Below, piece after piece: positions 59,176 to 64,000 of a stretch of DNA of 64,000 nucleotides (positions within the stretch are counted from its first letter, which is position 1; every line of letters starts with the position of its first letter). Below the pieces are notes generated by a model that was given only the letters and a program-made list of their open reading frames with translations, ran no database searches and was not told where the DNA came from. The translations under genes were made by a program, and so were the position numbers. Origin of the DNA: Acinetobacter apis (lineage in GTDB: Bacteria > Pseudomonadota > Gammaproteobacteria > Pseudomonadales > Moraxellaceae); the NCBI RefSeq assembly GCF_900197575.1, contig NZ_FZLN01000003.1, forward strand, positions 1-64,000. The letters are read 5' to 3'.

Positions 59176-60132
59176 ATGTCTGTTTATACGCCTTTGAATT
59201 TAGAAGAAGTTCAACCATTTGCTTTGGCTTATGGCTTAAATGTTATTGCACTTGTACCAATTCAAGGCGGTATTCAAAACACCAATTACTTTATAATTTG
59301 TGATGATCAGACGCAATATGTATTGACCGTTTTCGAAAATGAAACTGAACAAAGTGCAGGAGAGCTTATTCCTGCATTACAATGTTTAGCACAACATGGT
59401 GTGCCTGTGGCAACACCATTGATTCACTCAGGGCGTGCAATTCATTATTTGGTCGGTAAGCCAGCACAAATTGCACCACGTGTCTGGGGGTCACATCCTG
59501 AGACCACTACAGCAGCACAAGTGACAGCCATTGCAACAGCACAAGCTCAATTACATGTGGCATTACAAGACTTTCCACTGACTAGGAGCCATAGTCGTGG
59601 GCATGCGTATTGGACAGATATTGGTCACTTTTTAAAAAAAGAAGAAATGCAAGCTGAAGATGCCGAACTCTTTGATCAGGTTTATCAAATTTTTGCAGCA
59701 TATCAAGCACGTTATCCGAACCGTCCATCGGGCTGGATTCACTCTGATTTATTCCGTGACAATACATTGTTTGAAGGGGATCAGTTACAAGGTATTCTAG
59801 ATTTCTTTGAACTGAATTTTGATGAGTTTTTATTTGATATTGCCATTACTATTAATGACTTTTGTACTCAATACCCACAAGTCACATTAGACCAACAGCG
59901 CGTTGCAGCCTATTTATCAGCCTATCAAGCCATTCGTCCACTCACCACCGATGAACATGCGTGTTTAAACATGTATTTGGCGATTGTTGCTTGTCGCTTT
60001 TGGTTGCTACGGTTAAATGTTGCACGGTTAAACCGCTTAAATGGGCGTGGTGGGGCAGATGTATTTCAAAAAGACCCAAATGAAATGCGTGCGATGCTAA
60101 AACAGCGTCTTACTCATGTGGTTTCTATTTAA
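59176..60132 (+). CDS. thrB: Homoserine kinase, ThrB type II (APH-like fold)
   Basis: A 318-residue kinase of threonine synthesis, of the choline/aminoglycoside kinase fold rather than the GHMP type of E. coli. It shows GGIQNTNYFI near residue 31, the Brenner-type catalytic loop WIHSDLFRDNTLFE and the metal site ILDFFELNFDEFLFDIA. It phosphorylates homoserine for threonine synthase. It is followed 3 bp later by a DUF1294 gene and is divergent from hisF. Confidence 0.95.
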   Translation: MSVYTPLNLEEVQPFALAYGLNVIALVPIQGGIQNTNYFIICDDQTQYVLTVFENETEQSAGELIPALQCLAQHGVPVATPLIHSGRAIHYLVGKPAQIAPRVWGSHPETTTAAQVTAIATAQAQLHVALQDFPLTRSHSRGHAYWTDIGHFLKKEEMQAEDAELFDQVYQIFAAYQARYPNRPSGWIHSDLFRDNTLFEGDQLQGILDFFELNFDEFLFDIAITINDFCTQYPQVTLDQQRVAAYLSAYQAIRPLTTDEHACLNMYLAIVACRFWLLRLNVARLNRLNGRGGADVFQKDPNEMRAMLKQRLTHVVSI

Positions 60133-60135
60133 GCC

Positions 60136-60765
60136 ATGCGTGATCAAGGACGACTAATTCAATGGGTAGAGGATGAGCAGTCTGGTCTTATTCAGCCAAA
60201 TGACTCATCAAAACAACCTGTTTATTTAAGTCTTAAAGATTTTGCCAAACGCGGTCCACGTCCCATTGTTGGCTGTGCACTAGATTATCAAGTGAGAATT
60301 GACGAAAAAGGACGTTTTCGGGCGAGTGATGTGATGTATTTGACTGCCAAACAGTCTACAGCTCATCAAAGAACACATCTTTATCGTGCAGCAAAACAGC
60401 AAAATACATCTTCTTCACGTTTAGCACCGTCTACGATTGCAATAATTATTTATTGGATTGTAATTTTGGTGCTCAACAGCATGGGGCAGTTACCGAATAT
60501 TTGGTTTAGCATATTATTTATGGCACAGATTGTAATATATTTTTTATCTAAGCCATTGGTTCAGCATCCTGTGTGGTCATTGTCCCCAAGATCGATATTT
60601 ATCTTTGTTTTTTCAGTATTTGGTGGCTGGCCAATTCTTGTTTTGATGCAAAATAAACTGCGACTTAATACACAAAGTCAACCATTTAAAACACTATATA
60701 TCGGTACTATAGCGCTTAATATCCTATGCACTTTATGGATTGTAGGTGCAACTTATCCATTTTGA
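60136..60765 (+). CDS. DUF1294 membrane protein with cold-shock-like N-terminus
   Basis: A 209-residue protein. The N-terminal 65 residues resemble a cold-shock/S1-like beta barrel (GRLIQWVEDEQSGLIQPND, YLSLKDFA). Then come three or four membrane helices with the DUF1294 pattern (SIFIFVFSVFGGWPILVLMQNKLRLN). Such fusions are widespread but of unknown function. It starts 3 bp after thrB and is probably cotranscribed with it. Confidence 0.8.
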   Translation: MRDQGRLIQWVEDEQSGLIQPNDSSKQPVYLSLKDFAKRGPRPIVGCALDYQVRIDEKGRFRASDVMYLTAKQSTAHQRTHLYRAAKQQNTSSSRLAPSTIAIIIYWIVILVLNSMGQLPNIWFSILFMAQIVIYFLSKPLVQHPVWSLSPRSIFIFVFSVFGGWPILVLMQNKLRLNTQSQPFKTLYIGTIALNILCTLWIVGATYPF

Positions 60766-60794
60766 TGTCAGATAAGACCGAATTGAGGTGTCAC

Positions 60795-61193
60795 ATGAAT
60801 GTTGATCAGCAGTATCAATCAAATAAAACGCTTACATTTGTACTGTATGTCATGTATATCGCAGCGATTTTCTCTGCGGGCATTTTGGCACTGATTGCAT
60901 TAATCATTAACTATGCAAAACGCAGCTCAGTGCGCGGTACAATTTTTGAAACGCATTTTGCTTGGCAGATTCGTACCGTGTGGTGGTATGTATTATGGAA
61001 TATTTTGGCGTGTATTCCGCTTTTTGCATATTTAGCCACAGTAGACAGTTTTACTTATACAGATGATATGGCAATTGCATTGGCATCTCTTGGCTTAACC
61101 ACTTGGGGTGCTGTTGTCGTGGTCTCGTTTATTTGGATTATATATCGAGGAATTAAAGGGCTGATTGTGCTAAATGAGAATCGAGCGATTTAA
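60795..61193 (+). CDS. Small membrane protein, paralogue 1
   Basis: A 132-residue protein with three or four membrane helices, of the DUF4870-like type. Recognisable stretches are SAGILALIALIINYAKRSSV, HFAWQIRTVWWYVLWNIL and KGLIVLNENRAI at the C-terminus. Start chosen at 60795 because a GAGGTG site precedes it; in-frame upstream starts overlap the previous gene. A second copy lies 215 bp downstream. Function unknown. Confidence 0.8.
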   Translation: MNVDQQYQSNKTLTFVLYVMYIAAIFSAGILALIALIINYAKRSSVRGTIFETHFAWQIRTVWWYVLWNILACIPLFAYLATVDSFTYTDDMAIALASLGLTTWGAVVVVSFIWIIYRGIKGLIVLNENRAI

Positions 61194-61204
61194 TCAAAGC
61201 AAGT

Positions 61205-61234
61205 AAAAAAGAGGCGATATACGCCTCTTTTTTT
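61205..61234 (+). terminator. Terminator after paralogue 1
   Basis: AAAAAAGAGGCG-ATATA-CGCCTCTTTTTTT, a canonical intrinsic terminator 11 bp after the stop. Confidence 0.93.
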
Positions 61235-61407
61235 GCTTTAAATGCATGTAAATACTTTCTTTGAAATGTAAACGAGGATTAAACATCGTTACTAAAATCA
61301 ACCATTGAATAAAATACCTTTGTGTAGAATACGGCTGTTCAATAAATGGTCGACTCCACGGAAAGCGGGTCGACTGAACCATAACATTTTCAAACAAGGA
61401 ACAATCA

Positions 61408-61803
61408 ATGACAGATTCACAATTCAAATCTGATAAAACACTGACCTTTATTCTCTATATACTTTATATTGCAGCCATTTTTTCAGCCGGTATATTGGCT
61501 TTGATTGCATTAATTATTAATTATGCAAAACGTGATTCAGTACAAGGTACAATTTTTGAAAGCCATTTTAATTGGCAAATCAGTACAGTGTGGTGGTATC
61601 TGCTATGGAATATTTTAGGCGGTATACCGTTGGTGGTCTCTTTATTCATGGCAAGTAACATGAATTATAGTGAAAATACAGCGCTGAGCTTAACTTCTTT
61701 AACTTTGATGCTATGGATTACAATTATCTTAGTCTCTTGGGTATGGATCATTTATCGTGCAGTCAAAGGCTTAATTGTTTTAAATGAGAATCGAGCCATT
61801 TAA
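61408..61803 (+). CDS. Small membrane protein, paralogue 2
   Basis: A 131-residue paralogue of the preceding protein, nearly identical in the first helix region (AIFSAGILALIALIINYAKR) and in the C-terminal KGLIVLNENRAI, but diverged in the middle. It has its own leader with a possible ribosome binding site (CAAGGAACAATCAATG) and its own terminator, so the two copies are separate transcription units. The leader contains GGTCGACT twice (near 61350 and 61369). Function unknown. Confidence 0.8.
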   Translation: MTDSQFKSDKTLTFILYILYIAAIFSAGILALIALIINYAKRDSVQGTIFESHFNWQISTVWWYLLWNILGGIPLVVSLFMASNMNYSENTALSLTSLTLMLWITIILVSWVWIIYRAVKGLIVLNENRAI

Positions 61804-61820
61804 AGTACTAAAGCATCGAT

Positions 61821-61848
61821 AAAAGAGGCAACTAAAGCCTCTTTTTTT
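61821..61848 (+). terminator. Terminator after paralogue 2
   Basis: AAAAGAGGC-AACTAAA-GCCTCTTTTTTT, an intrinsic terminator 18 bp after the stop. Confidence 0.92.
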
Positions 61849-61962
61849 ATGTCTGCTTAATATTGGTGCATTTTTATGAGCTATTTCAATGCATTGATAA
61901 TTTTAAGCAAACTCACCATTCAAACCTCCTTCTTTTTTGTCTTTATAGGCATAAAATTAAAT

Positions 61963-62144
61963 AGACATTTTAATATAATTTAATTTACTTTTTAAATAAA
62001 ATAAATAGACATTTTTATTTTAATAAAAATACATTTTTAAATAAAATAAGAGACATTTTAATATAATTTAATTTACTTTTTAAATAAAATAAATAGACAT
62101 TTTTATATTAAAAAATACACCTTTTAAATAAATTAATTAGACAT
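61963..62144. repeat. AT-rich tandem repeat, 44-bp period
   Basis: The motif AGACATTTT(A/T) recurs at 61963, 62007, 62051 and 62095, and AGACAT at 62139, exactly 44 bp apart each time. Units 1 and 3 are identical over all 44 bp, and the identity runs 12 bp into the next unit (56 bp at 61963-62018 and 62051-62106). Units 2 and 4 are variants, so the array has an 88-bp higher-order period. It lies between the second paralogue and the 3' end of an IS630-type gene. Confidence 0.9.
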
Positions 62145-62170
62145 TATAGACTTTGATTCTAGTCAAGCAA

Positions 62171-62530
62171 TTAAGCATAAAAGCGTCCCTTACGGCGTTT
62201 TAGGCCCAAGGTATGAATTGCTCGTACAAGTACAGCATAAGATACGCTATAACCAAAATGTAGCTCAAATATAGGAATTAAGTCACTAATATTTTGAAAT
62301 TTTTCATTCTTTACAAATGCTTCAAATGCAGGCCAATCTTTGATGTGTGTTGGTGCACCACGTTTATTTGTAGGCTTGAACTCTAAGCTTCCTGTTTCTT
62401 CTTCAAGCTTAATCCAATTGTCTAAAGTCATTCTAGAAATATTATATTTTTTACAGACCATCACTTTATAATCTGTTTTTTTGTATTCAGCAATTGCAGC
62501 TTTTTTTATTTCAATGCTATACCTAGGCAT
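62171..62530 (-). CDS. IS630-type helix-turn-helix protein without a catalytic partner
   Basis: A 119-residue protein resembling the N-terminal DNA-binding region of IS630-family transposases: RYSIEIKKAAIAEYKKTDYK, then a helix-turn-helix (VCKKYNISRMTLDNWIK) and a second one (HFGYSVSYAVLVRAIHTLGLKRRKG). The DDE catalytic part is not encoded next to it, and no terminal inverted repeats are evident. It may be an IS remnant or a domesticated DNA-binding protein. GGAAGT precedes the ATG at 62530. The 44-bp repeat array lies directly downstream. Confidence 0.7.
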   Translation of the reverse strand: MPRYSIEIKKAAIAEYKKTDYKVMVCKKYNISRMTLDNWIKLEEETGSLEFKPTNKRGAPTHIKDWPAFEAFVKNEKFQNISDLIPIFELHFGYSVSYAVLVRAIHTLGLKRRKGRFYA

Positions 62531-62624
62531 TAAATACTTCCTATAAATAATAATATCCATTATATTATATGGCACGGATTATGCACACCAGACAATATGG
62601 TTTGAATAATGAAGATGTAAGACT

Positions 62625-63998
62625 ATGAATGAGCAACCGCATCGCACCAAAGATGATACAAATATAGCGCCATCTAGTATGTCCTCTGGCCTGTCTTTAT
62701 GGCAGGTTGTGGTGGTTGGTGTGGCTTATATGACACCTATGACCGTTTTTGACACATTCGGTATTGTTTCAAGTGCGACAAATGGGCATGTACCACTTGC
62801 GTATTTATTGGCTTTGGTTGCCATGCTCTTAACGGCATTTAGTTATGCCCGTTTCAGTCGCGTTTCAGATAAGCCCGGTTCAGCCTATACTTATACTGCT
62901 GATAGTTGTGGACAATCAACTGGATTCTTTATTGGCTGGTGTACGTTATTGGACTATCTGTTGTTGCCACTGATTAATGTTTTGTTGTGCGGTATTTATT
63001 TATCTGCCTTGGTTCCAAGTGTTCCGTATTGGGTTTGGGTATGTATTACTGCGGGGATAGTGACTTTAATTAATTGTTTTCGACTCAAGTTTCTCGCAAA
63101 CCTTAGTCTGATTTTTGTGTTAGCGCCTGTTTTATTAATGTTTGTGTTTGTGTATTTAGTGATTCAAGGGGTAGGGGATCAACGTGGTGCAGATGCTGTC
63201 ATGACGATTGCACCATTATTAAATGGACAAACACATTTATTGCCTTTAATTGCAGGTGCATCCATTTTATGTTTTTCCTTTTTAGGTTTTGATGCGGTAA
63301 CTACATTGTCACGCGAAACTAAAAATCCTAAGCGAAATATTCCTATTGCTGTGATGTTAACAACTTTAATTGGTGGTTTTATTTTCTTTACTGCCTCTTG
63401 GTTTATTCAATTGTATTTTCCAACAAATCAGATGTTCACAAATCCTGATGAAGCATTGCCAGAAATTGTATTTATTGTTGGTGGTGCTTTGTTCCAATCT
63501 GTGTTTTTAACAGGTCAGGTGATGAATACCATTGCATCTGGTTTAGCAAGTCATGCTAGTGCTTCACGTTTAATGTACATCATGGGGAAAGATGGAATTT
63601 TTCATCAAAAAACGTTTGGCCAATTGAGTTCTAAGCTAGGTACACCACTTTTTGCCACACTTTTTGTCGGTGTAATTTCTTTAACCGCAATGTTTTTGGA
63701 GTTAGCACAAGTGGTTAGCTTAATTAGCTTTGGGGCACTGGTTGCTTTTACAGCAGTGAATTTTTCTGTCTTTATGAAATTTTATATCCGAGATGGTCAT
63801 CAACAAGGTTATCGCAATAAATTACTGAACCTTGTTTTACCAATGATTTCTGTGATTGCAATTGCAGCGCTTTGGTTCAACTTAGAAGCGTCTGCGCTTT
63901 GGTTTGGCTTTGCATGGTTAGGTGTAGGGTGTGCTTTTTTTCTGTATAAAAAAATGACCCGCCAACAAATGAATATTAATAGTAGCAGCTATGAATAA
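62625..63998 (+). CDS. puuP: Putrescine importer-like APC permease
   Basis: A 457-residue inner-membrane transporter with about 12 helices. The similarity to E. coli PuuP is strong along its length: SLWQVVVVGVAYMTPMTVFD near residue 25, PGSAYTYTADS, LLDYLLLPLINVLLCGIYLS, SFLGFDAVTTLSRETKNPKR and ASGLASHASASRLMYIMGKDG. It probably imports putrescine or another diamine with protons; the substrate is inferred from the family. The stop lies 2 bp before the end of the window. The ribosome binding site is weak. Confidence 0.82.
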   Translation: MNEQPHRTKDDTNIAPSSMSSGLSLWQVVVVGVAYMTPMTVFDTFGIVSSATNGHVPLAYLLALVAMLLTAFSYARFSRVSDKPGSAYTYTADSCGQSTGFFIGWCTLLDYLLLPLINVLLCGIYLSALVPSVPYWVWVCITAGIVTLINCFRLKFLANLSLIFVLAPVLLMFVFVYLVIQGVGDQRGADAVMTIAPLLNGQTHLLPLIAGASILCFSFLGFDAVTTLSRETKNPKRNIPIAVMLTTLIGGFIFFTASWFIQLYFPTNQMFTNPDEALPEIVFIVGGALFQSVFLTGQVMNTIASGLASHASASRLMYIMGKDGIFHQKTFGQLSSKLGTPLFATLFVGVISLTAMFLELAQVVSLISFGALVAFTAVNFSVFMKFYIRDGHQQGYRNKLLNLVLPMISVIAIAALWFNLEASALWFGFAWLGVGCAFFLYKKMTRQQMNINSSSYE

Positions 63999-64000
63999 GA

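Noticed and set aside
61963-62144. Tandem repeats taken as a CRISPR array
   Set aside because: The units are contiguous with no unique spacers, alternate between two related versions, are almost pure A/T, and no cas gene is near.

Overview
The window is a chromosomal segment of an Acinetobacter-like gammaproteobacterium. This is inferred from the gene order tuf-trpT-secE-nusG-rplKAJL-rpoBC, from protein sequences that read as Acinetobacter versions of UvrC, HtpG, PmrCAB and homoserine kinase, and from AT-rich DNA with very AT-rich spacers. I cannot name the species.

Layout. 1-12.4 kb: end of EF-Tu, tRNA-Trp, secE-nusG, the ribosomal stalk operon and rpoBC, with regulatory hairpins in the rplA-rplJ and rplL-rpoB gaps. 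12.5-13.9 kb: a ProY-type permease on the minus strand. 13.9-14.9 kb: a 1 kb AT-rich gap with a candidate small RNA. 14.9-21.0 kb: an orphan type VI secretion cassette made of VgrG, a large multidomain peptidoglycan hydrolase and a probable periplasmic immunity protein, followed by a broken small gene. 21.5-31.3 kb: htpG, an unknown outer-membrane-like protein, a DsbA/FrnE-like oxidoreductase, a FadB/FadA-like pair whose catalytic residues are nearly all replaced, uvrC and pgsA. 31.9-34.2 kb: a SulP transporter fused to a beta-carbonic anhydrase, carrying a perfect 30-bp tandem duplication in a membrane segment. 34.6-39.1 kb: PAP2 phosphatase, EptA/PmrC and PmrAB, a lipid A modification locus. 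39.2-47 kb: a siderophore-type TonB receptor, a MetE-like protein, a flavin oxidoreductase/methyltransferase pair, an AraC regulator and a degenerate GGDEF protein. 47.2-58.3 kb: TonB receptor plus beta-propeller phytase, tRNA-Thr, then exbD-tonB-receptor-exbB-phospholipase D-CDP-diacylglycerol hydrolase. 58.3-64 kb: hisF, thrB, small membrane proteins, a 44-bp tandem repeat array, an orphan IS630-type helix-turn-helix gene and a PuuP-like permease.

How the parts may work together. The 47-58 kb block reads as an organophosphate scavenging island: surface receptors with their own energiser, next to secreted or periplasmic enzymes that cut phytate, phosphodiesters and nucleotide-lipid pyrophosphates. 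Two Pho-box-like repeats precede it. The most unusual single observation is the intact but catalytically stripped FadB/FadA pair. The T6SS cassette combines LysM, a peptidoglycan-binding fold, an M15-type zinc peptidase and a GH19-like glycosidase in one polypeptide. Functional statements rest on motifs read by eye; no database search was run.
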